This document shows, in pieces, positions 44,904 through 53,162 of a stretch of 64,000 nt of DNA. The notes beneath the pieces are model-generated. The model was not told the DNA's origin and ran no database searches. It worked only from the letters and a program-made list of their open reading frames with translations. The translations under genes and the position numbers were made by a program. The DNA is taken from assembly GCA_004347685.1 (NCBI GenBank), contig SLTJ01000016.1, forward strand, positions 41,883-105,882, read 5' to 3'. Source of the stretch: Clostridia bacterium. Lineage in GTDB: Bacteria; Bacillota; DSM-521; Neomoorellales; SLTJ01. Numbering within the stretch: position 1 is the first letter of the stretch; every line of letters begins with the position of its first letter.

Positions 44904-46544
44904 TTGTCTCAGGAGATACTGGTACACCAGGAAGCCGGCCAGTTGTTGATAGCCATTCTGGAAGACGAGCGGCTGGTACAGATTTTTGCCGGTTCAGGGG
45001 AGGCCCCGTTACGCGGTAGCATCTACAAAGGGAAGGTGACCAATCTCGTTTCCAGCCTCGAAGCGGCTTTTGTGGATCTGGGATTGGGCAAGAATGCTTT
45101 TCTGTTCATCAAAGACGTGGCTGGCTGGCGCCCGGGGAAAAGGATAGGGCAGTTGCTTAAGCGGGGACAAGAGGTACTGGTCCAGGTGAAAAGGGAGCCG
45201 GCTGGGGAGAAGGGAGCCAGGGTCACCATGCGCCTCAGCCTTCCGGGTCGCTCCCTGGTGCTTCTTCCTGGCCGCAATCAGATCGGGGTTTCGCAGCGCA
45301 TCCGGCCCAACCGGGAGCGGGAGCGTCTGCGCGCCCTGGCCGCGGAAATTAAACCCTCAGGGGCCGGCTTGATAGTCCGTACCGCTGCCAGCGGGTGTAC
45401 CCGGGAGGACATGGTGCAGGATCTGGCGGGGTTGCAGCAGCTTTATGAGCGGGTCCAGGAACAGGCCGGCCAGGCCGCGGTTCCGGCCCTGATATACCGG
45501 GAATCGGACCTGTTGGAAAGGGTCATCCGGGATTACCTGGACGGCACGACCACCATTCAGGTGAATACCATGGGGCTGCGGCAGCGGACCGCATCTATAG
45601 TCGAACGCTTGGCGCCTGTCCTGGCCGAAGGAGTAGAGTTATCCCCGGGCGACCTCTTCGGCCGGCGTGATGTCTGGCGACAATGGCATCAGGCGGTGCA
45701 GCGGAAGGTCTGGCTGGAATGCGGCGGGTATCTGGTCATTGACCAGACCGAGGCCCTGACGGCCATTGATGTCAATACCGGTCGCAATACCGGCGGCCGT
45801 GGTTTGGCCGAAACCGCCCTGGAAACTAACATCGAGGCAGCCCGGGAAATCCCCAGGCAACTGCGGTTGCGGGAGATCGGCGGCCTGGTGGTAGTTGATT
45901 TTGTCGGGACGGTCAATCCGGCTGAACGGCAGAAAGTACTGCAGGTGCTGGGGGCCGAGCTGGTCCGGGACCGGGCCAGGACCCGACTGTGGGGCATGAC
46001 CCCTTCGGGTTTGGTGGAAATTACTAGGCAGCAAATTGCTGGTTTTCCCCGTCCTGTCTATCAGCAAATCTGCCCGTCGTGCGACGGCCGTGGGCGGGTG
46101 ACCAGCCCCCTGGCCCTAGCCCTGACCGTGAGATCCGAACTCGCGGCGCAGGCCGGTCAAGCTGAGGAACCGGCTTTTTTGGTGCGGGTCCATCCCCGGA
46201 TGGTGCCGGCCTTGCTCGGCCATGACGGCCGCGCCCTTGCCGATCTCGAGGTTAAGATCGGCAAGCAAGTGGTACTGCACGGCGTTGCCGGCTTTGAACT
46301 GGAGAGAGTAGAGATACTCCCCCTCACAAATACGAGGGAGCCCCTGCCCATACTGCCCCAGGATGTCATCCCGGTGAGCATCAAGGCGCGGGACAAGCGC
46401 CACCCCGAAGATGGGGTGGCCGTGGTGGGCAAAGCCAAGCTGGCCGTCGTCGGGGCTGGGGAGATGGAGGGCAAGGTGATCCCGGTACGCATTGCCGAAC
46501 TCGGTCGCGGCCGCGGCCGCGCCGAAATGCTGGCCCGGGAGTAG
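44904..46544 (+). CDS. rng: ribonuclease G / E family
   Basis: 546 residues: S1 RNA-binding domain (LRGSIYKGKVTNLVSSLEAAFVDLG), RNase H-like and DNase I-like catalytic region with the metal site DVNTGRNTGGR near 290, and the zinc link CPSCDGRG near 390. It processes rRNA and mRNA 5' ends. TTG start with GGAG nine bases upstream. In many relatives rplU-rpmA-obg follow; here an interspersed element and convergent genes follow instead. Confidence 0.94.
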   Translation: MSQEILVHQEAGQLLIAILEDERLVQIFAGSGEAPLRGSIYKGKVTNLVSSLEAAFVDLGLGKNAFLFIKDVAGWRPGKRIGQLLKRGQEVLVQVKREPAGEKGARVTMRLSLPGRSLVLLPGRNQIGVSQRIRPNRERERLRALAAEIKPSGAGLIVRTAASGCTREDMVQDLAGLQQLYERVQEQAGQAAVPALIYRESDLLERVIRDYLDGTTTIQVNTMGLRQRTASIVERLAPVLAEGVELSPGDLFGRRDVWRQWHQAVQRKVWLECGGYLVIDQTEALTAIDVNTGRNTGGRGLAETALETNIEAAREIPRQLRLREIGGLVVVDFVGTVNPAERQKVLQVLGAELVRDRARTRLWGMTPSGLVEITRQQIAGFPRPVYQQICPSCDGRGRVTSPLALALTVRSELAAQAGQAEEPAFLVRVHPRMVPALLGHDGRALADLEVKIGKQVVLHGVAGFELERVEILPLTNTREPLPILPQDVIPVSIKARDKRHPEDGVAVVGKAKLAVVGAGEMEGKVIPVRIAELGRGRGRAEMLARE

Positions 46545-46574
46545 GAGCTGACCACGGGTATAGGATCATGGTAA

Positions 46575-46720
46575 CTACCCTGAAAATAGAGGTGGGAGGT
46601 GGGACACTTGTAGGAACCGGCTGCGCCGATTCCTGATCTTAACTCCCGTCTCTGCCACCGCTCCTTTTTCATCCTCTGTTGGTGCCACCTGGGTGGCATG
46701 GGGGTCTGCCCTGAAAGCTG
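46575..46720 (+). repeat. two-hairpin interspersed element, full copy C
   Basis: GAAAATAGAGGTGGGAGGTG and GGACACTTGTA, hairpin 1 (GGAACCGGC, TGC, GCCGATTCC with one mismatch), linker, TTTTTCATCCTCTGTTGG, hairpin 2 (TGCCACC with GGTGGCA, perfect), CATGGGGGTCTGCCCTGAAA. It lies between convergent rng and the HD-GYP gene. The rest of this gap (46721-46846) shows nothing recognisable. Confidence 0.8.
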
Positions 46721-46846
46721 TACGGAGTGAGGCGCAAGGAGCATCCCGGCCGGGGCCTCTCGGTTTCGCTTATTGGCGACAGGGTGGCTGAGCAGTTACG
46801 CATCATGTTTACTTCTTCCGCCCGGAGCAGGGCAAAGATAACCCCC

Positions 46847-48091
46847 TTATTGTAGGGTTGCCCAGAGCTCCTCCAAATGTCGGTAGTTGGCCAGGAGAAC
46901 GTCCACCACGGTCGGGTCGAAGGCGCCGCTCTCTACCTGTTCCTCCATTATCTTCTCAATCTGGGGGCGTGGCATGCCCGGGCGGTACGGCCTGTCCTCG
47001 CGCAGGGCGGTAAAGGTATCGGCCACAGCCATCAGCCTGGCCCCGGGAGACAGTTGGCTGGCGTCAAGGTGGAAAGGATAGCCGGAGCCGTTCAGCTTTT
47101 CGTGGTGATAGGCGGCCCAGGCCGGGATAGGGTCCGGGCTTCCGGCCTCCCGCAGGATGTGGTAAGTGTAGTATGTATGTTGCCTGATAACAGCGAACTC
47201 CGCTGGGGTCAGCGGCCCGGGTTTTTCCAGGATTTCATCCGGGACCGAAAGCTTCCCCAGGTCGTGGAGGAGGCCCGCCACCCGCACCCGCGCCTGCTCC
47301 TCGACGCTGAAGCCCATGTCTGCAGCCAAAGTTTCGGCTGCCTGGGCCACCCCGCGGCTGTGGCGGTGGGTAAATGGGCTTTTGGCGTCAATGATGCCGG
47401 CAAATAGGTTACTCAGGTCCAGGAGTACCTGGCTATTCGTAGGGGCCAGAGAAGGCAAGGGGTATTCGGACAGCCGGCGGAGGAGAAAAGGTGAGGTGAG
47501 GTCCAGCCAGAAGCTTTCCCGGGACGAAACCTCTGTGAGCAAGGATACCAGGTCCGGGTCGAATACCCGGCCGGCCAGCCTGGCAATAGCCGCGAGGATG
47601 TTTTCCCGCTGGTAAAGGACGTAGATGCTTGGTTCCAGCAGCACGTCTACCCGGTCAGCCAGGTGGATGATGCGGGCGGCCAGTGGAATATCCCGGCCGC
47701 TTTTACCGGAACGGTTGTCGGCGGCCCAGCGGTCATGGTGGCAGAGGACTATCTCGGCCACTGGGGCGAGCAGGCTGGTTCCGCGCAGGAGGTCAAAGCC
47801 TCGCTGGCAATGGTCCCACGGGGTATCCACGTCAAACTGCTTCAGGGTGCTTTTTTCCCGCCACGAGCTCACCCCGGCATCATGGACGATGCCGGCGGTA
47901 AAGACGGCTGCTTTATCCGCATTGGTAAGACCCAGGGCCTCAGCCAAGACCAGAGAGGTAAAGGTTACCCGCTGGTGGTGGCGGTCCAGGCCCTGGCTGA
48001 CAAAGTCCAGGCAAAAGGAGAGAGAAGCCATCAGGTGGTTTAAGGACATTTCCGGTGGTGGCACGCCTATCGTCCTTTCGGTGGTGGTCAC
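46847..48091 (-). CDS. protein with two HD-type domains, the second HD-GYP
   Basis: 414 residues. The N-terminal HD domain has HHQRVTF and VHDAG near 38-75 and ends with an HHDRW segment. The C-terminal domain has HDLGK near 275 and HHEKLNGSGYPFHL near 330, the HD-GYP signature of cyclic di-GMP phosphodiesterases (usual HHExxDGxGYP; here Asn replaces Asp). No receiver or sensor domain is visible. It may degrade cyclic di-GMP or a related dinucleotide. Start GTG at 48091; ATG at 48049 is possible. Confidence 0.85.
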   Translation of the reverse strand: MTTTERTIGVPPPEMSLNHLMASLSFCLDFVSQGLDRHHQRVTFTSLVLAEALGLTNADKAAVFTAGIVHDAGVSSWREKSTLKQFDVDTPWDHCQRGFDLLRGTSLLAPVAEIVLCHHDRWAADNRSGKSGRDIPLAARIIHLADRVDVLLEPSIYVLYQRENILAAIARLAGRVFDPDLVSLLTEVSSRESFWLDLTSPFLLRRLSEYPLPSLAPTNSQVLLDLSNLFAGIIDAKSPFTHRHSRGVAQAAETLAADMGFSVEEQARVRVAGLLHDLGKLSVPDEILEKPGPLTPAEFAVIRQHTYYTYHILREAGSPDPIPAWAAYHHEKLNGSGYPFHLDASQLSPGARLMAVADTFTALREDRPYRPGMPRPQIEKIMEEQVESGAFDPTVVDVLLANYRHLEELWATLQ

Positions 48092-48172
48092 TAAGCCTTA
48101 CGCATCCATTATAACCAAAACCCGGGCCGGTGGCAACCGTAGGGGCGGCCCCGCGGCCCCCTGTGGCCGCCC

Positions 48173-49129
48173 TCACTCCTTCTTCAGGATCAAAATGTTC
48201 TGATGCGTTATGTTAGGTACAAAGCTCGAGAGGACGGCGTAGGGTTTCAGGGGCCGCTGGGTGGCCTTGTTGCTCCAGATCTTAAGGCCTTTGAACCTGA
48301 ACCCTACCCGGCGCATCTCCTCGGCCACCAGGTAGCCCAGGGGCACGTACTCACCGGCTCGGAAACGGTCGCCCACCATGATGATCAGGTATTTTTGCGG
48401 CTTGAGGACCCGATGCGCCTCCAGGCCGAAGCGGTGCATCAGCTCCAGGTAGGTCTCAAAGTCAGGCGCGTTGCCGAAGTCGGCGGTTTCGCCGGCATTC
48501 AGCATATTAAAATTGGTCTCGGCGGCAAAGCCGGTGGCCCCATGCTGGGCCCCGTAAGGGGGGTCAGTGACCACCACCTCCACGCTTTCGTCACCAAGCT
48601 CCTTAAGAAGTTCCAGACAGTCCCCCTGGCGCATTTCCCCGGTGATGGGCCAGGTGCCGCTTTGGGTGGCAAGCTGGCTGGTACCGCTACCCTTGGTACC
48701 AGGACCAGAGCCGGCTGGGCCTGGATCCTTTTGGCGGGGAAGCCACTCACCTGAGGTGGCCCTGTTTGGCCGTGGCCGGTTGTCAGCCTCTACCAGTTGC
48801 CCGTCCTGGACCATAAACCCGGCCTTGATTTCTTCATATATCTTCACCCAGGCCGGGTTAAGCTCAAAGCCGATGGCCTGCCGCCGGGTCATGGCCGCGC
48901 CCAGAAGGGTCCCGCCTACCCCGGCAAAAGGGTCCAGCACCAGTTGCCCCCTTTGGGTGAAAAAGCTGATGATCTCGGCCATGACCTCAGGCGGCTTCAT
49001 GGCGCCGTGGGCCTTGCGCAGCGCGTGGGTGACGTCCGGCGGATAGCTGGTGATGTACAGGGAATCGGTCCAGTAGAGCCACTCCGAGCCGTTGAGATCG
49101 TTGAGATGGTTGATCCGTTTCTTCCCCAC
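48173..49129 (-). CDS. orphan DNA methyltransferase (N4-cytosine/N6-adenine type)
   Basis: 318 residues. The SAM-binding motif DPFAGVGGTLLGAA lies near residue 65 and the catalytic DPPYGAQHG near 187, so motif I precedes motif IV. Between them a flexible, glycine/proline-rich stretch (RQKDPGPAGSGPGTKG) replaces a usual compact linker. No restriction enzyme or specificity subunit is nearby, so it is likely a solitary, possibly regulatory methylase. GTG start with GGAGGAG six bases upstream. A TATAAT-like -10 on the minus strand (49165-49170) may serve it. Confidence 0.85.
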   Translation of the reverse strand: MGKKRINHLNDLNGSEWLYWTDSLYITSYPPDVTHALRKAHGAMKPPEVMAEIISFFTQRGQLVLDPFAGVGGTLLGAAMTRRQAIGFELNPAWVKIYEEIKAGFMVQDGQLVEADNRPRPNRATSGEWLPRQKDPGPAGSGPGTKGSGTSQLATQSGTWPITGEMRQGDCLELLKELGDESVEVVVTDPPYGAQHGATGFAAETNFNMLNAGETADFGNAPDFETYLELMHRFGLEAHRVLKPQKYLIIMVGDRFRAGEYVPLGYLVAEEMRRVGFRFKGLKIWSNKATQRPLKPYAVLSSFVPNITHQNILILKKE

Positions 49130-49374
49130 AAGGCTCCTCCTTTTCCTGGTGCCGTCTCCGGTTAATTATAACACAGTTTACCGGCCGGTCCCAGGAGACC
49201 GTTGAAGCGGACTTGAAGTGGAGGAGAACTGGGGAGCGCAGCGAAATAAGTAGCGTGAAAGCCTGGGCAGGCATCCCGTGGTCTGCTCGTAATGGTATAT
49301 CTTGCTGCTACCGAAGACCCCTGCAAAAACTCGACCGGCGTCGTATAACATTAGTGTACGGGTGAGAAAGGCTG

Positions 49375-50085
49375 GTGGGGCGGGTGGGCCCACCACCCGG
49401 TGCGGAAGAATTGGTGGCCAGGGCCAGGCTGGGCGATGCCCTGGCGCGTGAGCAGGTCCTGGCCGAGCACAGGCCCTGGGTGCAAAAGGTGGCCAGTGCC
49501 ACCTGCCGGCGTTTCCTGGAGTGGGGACGCGACGAGGAATTGAGCGTGGCCCTGCTGGCCTTCAACGAAGCCATTGACCGCTACGACGCGAGCCGTGGCG
49601 TTCCCTTCCTGGCTTATGCCCGCCAGGTGGTGCGCAGTCGCCTGGTGGACTTCCTGCGGCGGGAAACCAGGGAGCGCGAGCGGTTTATCCTGGGGCTGGA
49701 AGCGGCCGGTACCTGGCCGGAGGCCGAGCTGGCCCGGGAAAAGTACGACCGGGAGATGGCCGCCGCGGAAAGGGCCGCGGAAATTTCGGCTTATGCGGCC
49801 GTGCTTCAGGAGTTTGGCCTCAGCCTGGCTGAGCTGGCGCGAGTTTCGCCCAAGCACCGCGATTCCCGGCAGCTAATGTTGCGGGCGGCCCGGACTTTGG
49901 CGGAGCACCAGGAACTGTTTCAGCACCTGGTGGCAAAAAAGAAACTGCCGTTAGTGGAATTGTCCCTGGCCAGCGGCATTCCCCGCAAGACCCTGGAAAA
50001 GGGGCGTAAGTATATTGTGGCGGTGAGCCTCATCCTGGGCCAACCGGAGGAGTTTACTTACCTGTACTCCTACCTGAGGGGATAG
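49375..50085 (+). CDS. sigI: RNA polymerase sigma factor SigI
   Basis: 236 residues with the SigI layout: region 2 segment LSVALLAFNEAIDRYDASRGVPFLAYARQVVRSRLVDFLRRE near residue 60 and the SigI C-terminal domain ending SGIPRKTLEKGRKYIVAVSLIL. SigI factors respond to heat or, in clostridia, to extracellular polysaccharide through their RsgI partner, encoded next. The upstream gap 49130-49374 holds no sure promoter; TATAAC at about 49339 is the best -10. Confidence 0.92.
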   Translation: MGRVGPPPGAEELVARARLGDALAREQVLAEHRPWVQKVASATCRRFLEWGRDEELSVALLAFNEAIDRYDASRGVPFLAYARQVVRSRLVDFLRRETRERERFILGLEAAGTWPEAELAREKYDREMAAAERAAEISAYAAVLQEFGLSLAELARVSPKHRDSRQLMLRAARTLAEHQELFQHLVAKKKLPLVELSLASGIPRKTLEKGRKYIVAVSLILGQPEEFTYLYSYLRG

Positions 50086-50223
50086 GGAAATGGCGTGCGG
50101 ACCGCAGGCAGGGCGCAGTCGAGGGGAGACTCGGCAGGCTGCCCGGCTGAGCAGATTTCCGGTCACTTCCGGTCTGCTGTGAAATCGCGGTTTCGTAGTT
50201 TCATGTTAAAAGGCGGTGGGCAT

Positions 50224-51615
50224 ATGGCCAGTTGTCGAGGGCTGGTAATGGAAAAGGGGGGAGATCGCACCTGCGTCATTCTGACCCCTGACGGTCAGTT
50301 CCGCCGCGTGCCGCTGCCTGCTGGTGGAGCCGGGGTGGGGGAAGAGATCGAGGTAACCCTGGCGGAAGGCATGCCGCGCCGGGCCTGGTTGCTGGTGGCC
50401 TCTCTGGCCCTGGCCGTCTTGTTGCTGAGCCAGTTTTTCCTGCTAAGCCCGGCCCGGGCTGTGGCCTACGTTTCTCTGGACATCAACCCCAGCCTGCAAC
50501 TGGCGGTGGACGGGGAGGAGCGGATATTGGCGGTCACGGCTCTGGATGAAGCTGCTAGGCCAATGGTAGCAGGTCTTGAGATCGAGGGTTTGTCCGTGGA
50601 TGAAGGGCTGGAGGCCGTTTTGAAGCGGGCGGTAGAGCAGGGGTATCTGAGGAAGGATCACGACGGGGTGGTGCTGCTGGCTGTGGTCCCGGCCCGCGGG
50701 CGAGAGGAGAGGCCGTTACTGGCGGCTGAAGTGGCAGATGTGACTGAGCGCGCGCTCCAGGCGCAGGCCGTACCTGCCCGGGTAGTGGCGGCGGCTCTGC
50801 CCGGGGAGGCGAGGCAAGAGGCGGTACAGTCCGGCCTTTCCCCCGGGAAATATGCCCTGGGGCAGGCCCTGGCCGGAAAGGGTAAAGACATCGCGTCTGA
50901 TAGGCTCAAGAACATGAGCTTAAGGGATATTGAAGCCGAGCAGGGGGAGAGGATCGAGGATCTCCTGTCTGCGTTGCCACCCGTGAAGGAAAAGAAAATG
51001 CCGGTGATCATGCGGGAGGTCCGCCAGGGGGCGGGAGATACTGCCGGGCCGCCGGTCCCCGGTGACCGTATGCCGGGCCGCTCCCCGGAAGTGCCGCCGG
51101 GCCGGGATAAAATCACCGGAGGTAAAGATTCGACCGCATCTGGGCCGGAAAAGTGGGTTCCTGGGGAGAAAATGCAGGGTATGCCCGGTAACCAGGGCAA
51201 ATCCACAGGGCCTGGGAGCAAGGTTCCGGCAGGGCCTCCGGAGTCACCGCTTGACCATGGGGAAACAACCATTCCCGGGCGGCCGGGAAATTCATGGGAG
51301 CCGGGGGCTGGAGGGGGGCCGGTGCACCCGCCGGGTGCCGGAAAGGCCAAAACCGACCGGCAGGAGTTGAACTCAGGAGGGGCAAGAGATCTCACAAGTC
51401 AGGAGCTTTCCCGGCAACCGCTGCAGCGCATGGGCCCTGAAGAAAAGGGCGTGCCTGTGAAGCCAAAGGGATCCGTGCCTGCAGAAATGAACACTATGGG
51501 GCGACCTTCCCCGCCTGCAGGTATGAAGGCGAAGCCGGAAGGGGATAAGGATGAATATAACCGCAGGAACAGTAGACCTGGCACTGGCGCCCAGAAGGGA
51601 TCAGTGCTAAACTGA
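50224..51615 (+). CDS. rsgI: anti-sigma-I factor RsgI with long disordered extracellular tail
   Basis: 463 residues. The cytoplasmic RsgI N-terminal domain (SCRGLVMEKGGDRTCVILTPDG) binds SigI; one membrane segment follows near 60-80 (WLLVASLALAVLLLSQFFLL), then the conserved periplasmic core VAYVSLDINPSLQLAVD. From about residue 265 the chain is rich in Pro, Gly, Lys and Ser (repeated PGRSPEVPPGRD-type stretches) without a recognisable carbohydrate-binding module. ATG at 50224; the frame is open upstream to 50095 but has no homology there. Confidence 0.9.
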   Translation: MASCRGLVMEKGGDRTCVILTPDGQFRRVPLPAGGAGVGEEIEVTLAEGMPRRAWLLVASLALAVLLLSQFFLLSPARAVAYVSLDINPSLQLAVDGEERILAVTALDEAARPMVAGLEIEGLSVDEGLEAVLKRAVEQGYLRKDHDGVVLLAVVPARGREERPLLAAEVADVTERALQAQAVPARVVAAALPGEARQEAVQSGLSPGKYALGQALAGKGKDIASDRLKNMSLRDIEAEQGERIEDLLSALPPVKEKKMPVIMREVRQGAGDTAGPPVPGDRMPGRSPEVPPGRDKITGGKDSTASGPEKWVPGEKMQGMPGNQGKSTGPGSKVPAGPPESPLDHGETTIPGRPGNSWEPGAGGGPVHPPGAGKAKTDRQELNSGGARDLTSQELSRQPLQRMGPEEKGVPVKPKGSVPAEMNTMGRPSPPAGMKAKPEGDKDEYNRRNSRPGTGAQKGSVLN

Positions 51616-51624
51616 GGGAATGAG

Positions 51625-51655
51625 GCTGGTGCCGCGCCGGCGGCATGGAGGTCTC
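51625..51655 (+). repeat. core of the interspersed hairpin element
   Basis: CTGGTGCCGC, GCCG, GCGGCATGGAGGTCT matches hairpin 2 and tail of the full copies (TTGGTGCCACC, GGTGGCATGGGGGTCT). The stem bases differ but pair: TGCCGC with GCGGCA. Confidence 0.6.
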
Positions 51656-51725
51656 ATAATGAAGAAAAATAAGGCGGTCACGGAGTTTTGCCAGGCCGCG
51701 CAGGGTAAAGGGTGAGGAGAGGGAA

Positions 51726-52196
51726 ATGGAGATAAGCATCCCCGGCTGGGGCGAGCTTGCCATCAGCCGCATAGTCTTTGATTTCAACGGGACACTGGCG
51801 GTGGACGGTCACCTGGGACCGGATACCCGGCAGAAACTGGAAGGCCTGGCGGGAGGCGGTTTCGCCATCTACGTCCTCACGGCCGATACCTTCGGGTTGG
51901 TGCGCTCGGAGATGGCCGGGCTGCCGGTAACGGTAGAGATCCTGACCGGAGATGCCACCGGCACAGCCAAGGCGGAGTTTATCCGCCGGCTGGGGCCGGA
52001 ACATACTGCTGCCGTGGGCAACGGCCGGAACGACGAGGCCATGCTCAGGCTCGCGGCCCTGGGCATAGCCATTCTGGGCCGGGAGGGCTGCTACCCGTCC
52101 ACCCTGGCCGCCGCCGACGTGGTGGTGGCCGGCATCGGCGACGCCCTGGACCTTTTCCTGCATCCCAGGCGCCTGGTGGCTACCCTGCGGGGGTAA
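51726..52196 (+). CDS. HAD-fold phosphatase, soluble P-type ATPase-like
   Basis: 156 residues. Motif I is VFDFNGTLAVDG near residue 20: the usual DxDxT has Asn in place of the second Asp, a pattern seen in the small family annotated as soluble P-type ATPase (COG4087). VLTADTFG is motif II and GNGRNDEAML motif IV. The substrate is unknown; loss of the second Asp should alter or slow phosphate hydrolysis. A GAGGAGAGGG ribosome site precedes ATG. Confidence 0.82.
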   Translation: MEISIPGWGELAISRIVFDFNGTLAVDGHLGPDTRQKLEGLAGGGFAIYVLTADTFGLVRSEMAGLPVTVEILTGDATGTAKAEFIRRLGPEHTAAVGNGRNDEAMLRLAALGIAILGREGCYPSTLAAADVVVAGIGDALDLFLHPRRLVATLRG

Positions 52197-52403
52197 GCCT
52201 CCCTGTTTCCCGTACATGATCCCCGCTAGTCCACCGGTTACCGCGGCAGCCGCCACCCGTTTCCCGGGCCGAAGGCAGGCGTTGACGGGGAGCGGGGAAG
52301 AAACCTGTAGGGACATGCTAAGATGACCGGAAAGGTTGCCGGCGGCGAGTGGCTGCCGGCCCTTTTTCTTTCCCAACTTTGACAGAGAAGTTACTCTCCG
52401 GCA

Positions 52404-52427
52404 AGCCCCCGCCTTTAGGCGTGGGGT
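52404..52427. repeat. IS200/IS605-type end hairpin remnant
   Basis: AGCCCCCGCC, TTTA, GGCGTGGGGT folds with a two-base bulge and resembles the right-end hairpins that follow tnpB genes in IS200/IS605 elements. No tnpA or tnpB gene is adjacent, so it is either a solo end or a chance match. Confidence 0.35.
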
Positions 52428-52688
52428 CTATGACGACCCTTCCCCGAGTTTCTGGCGAAGCCAAAGGTTCGCCAGCACCTCTACGGATATGCCTTTCTCT
52501 CTAGCCTTTTCGCTAAGTTGGGCCGCCAGATCCTCCTGAATGGGAAACAAAATGATGTGTTCCCCTGGCTCATATTCCATTTCCACCACATGTGACGGGT
52601 AATCTGCGACGCTGTGGGTATCCCAGAAGTCTGAGGCCTCTTTGATACTCATATTCTCGGGCATCGGCATGGACCGTTTATTTACCAT
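52428..52688 (-). CDS. CopG/BrnA-like antitoxin
   Basis: 86 residues. The N-terminus MPENMSIKEASDFWDTHSVAD is the mark of small antitoxins paired with BrnT-like toxins, and the C-terminal helix (LSEKAREKGISVEVLANLWLRQKL) is ribbon-helix-helix-like. It overlaps the toxin gene by 11 bases and is translated after it. It should neutralise the toxin and repress the pair. Confidence 0.75.
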   Translation of the reverse strand: MVNKRSMPMPENMSIKEASDFWDTHSVADYPSHVVEMEYEPGEHIILFPIQEDLAAQLSEKAREKGISVEVLANLWLRQKLGEGSS

Positions 52689-52956
52689 ATTGTCGTCGCT
52701 CCTTCCAGTCCATGTTCCTTGCGGTAATTACCAACGCCTTGCCGGATTTAAGGATGAAGATTACCGTTACATAGCGACCGGCATCGGTACGCCCGTACGC
52801 AGCATAGACGTCTTCCCCTACGATTTTCCCGCGTTCTAAAAATCGATACTGGGGACCGTTGACAAAAACCTGCTCTACTTCCTCTTGAGTTAAGGCATGC
52901 TTACGGAGGAGCTTATCTATGACGCTTGGTAGCCAGATGATCCCATTTATCTTCAC
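52678..52956 (-). CDS. BrnT-like ribonuclease toxin
   Basis: 92 residues with the BrnT/DUF4258-like pattern: an N-terminal WLPSVIDKLLRKHALTQEEVEQVF helix, then strands RYVTVIFILKSGKALVITAR and the closing MDWKERRQY. These toxins cleave RNA and stop growth until relieved by the antitoxin. Start ATG at 52956 follows GGGTGA. It sits at the border of the accessory region next to the IS110 element. Confidence 0.75.
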   Translation of the reverse strand: MKINGIIWLPSVIDKLLRKHALTQEEVEQVFVNGPQYRFLERGKIVGEDVYAAYGRTDAGRYVTVIFILKSGKALVITARNMDWKERRQYGK

Positions 52957-53162
52957 CCGGAAGCCCCCAAAATTAATATATCACCTGAGCGGCAAGCGCG
53001 CAAGGCAGAAACCGTTCGCCTAACCACCAGTTGACACCACGCTACTTCGATGTCCGCAATTATAGTAGACATAATGGAGGGGCCGGCCCTCACTAGCGCT
53101 ACGTAGGTTATGATGGTACAATCAGTGCCATCACAGAGCTACAAGCTAAGGAGGCCGGTACC

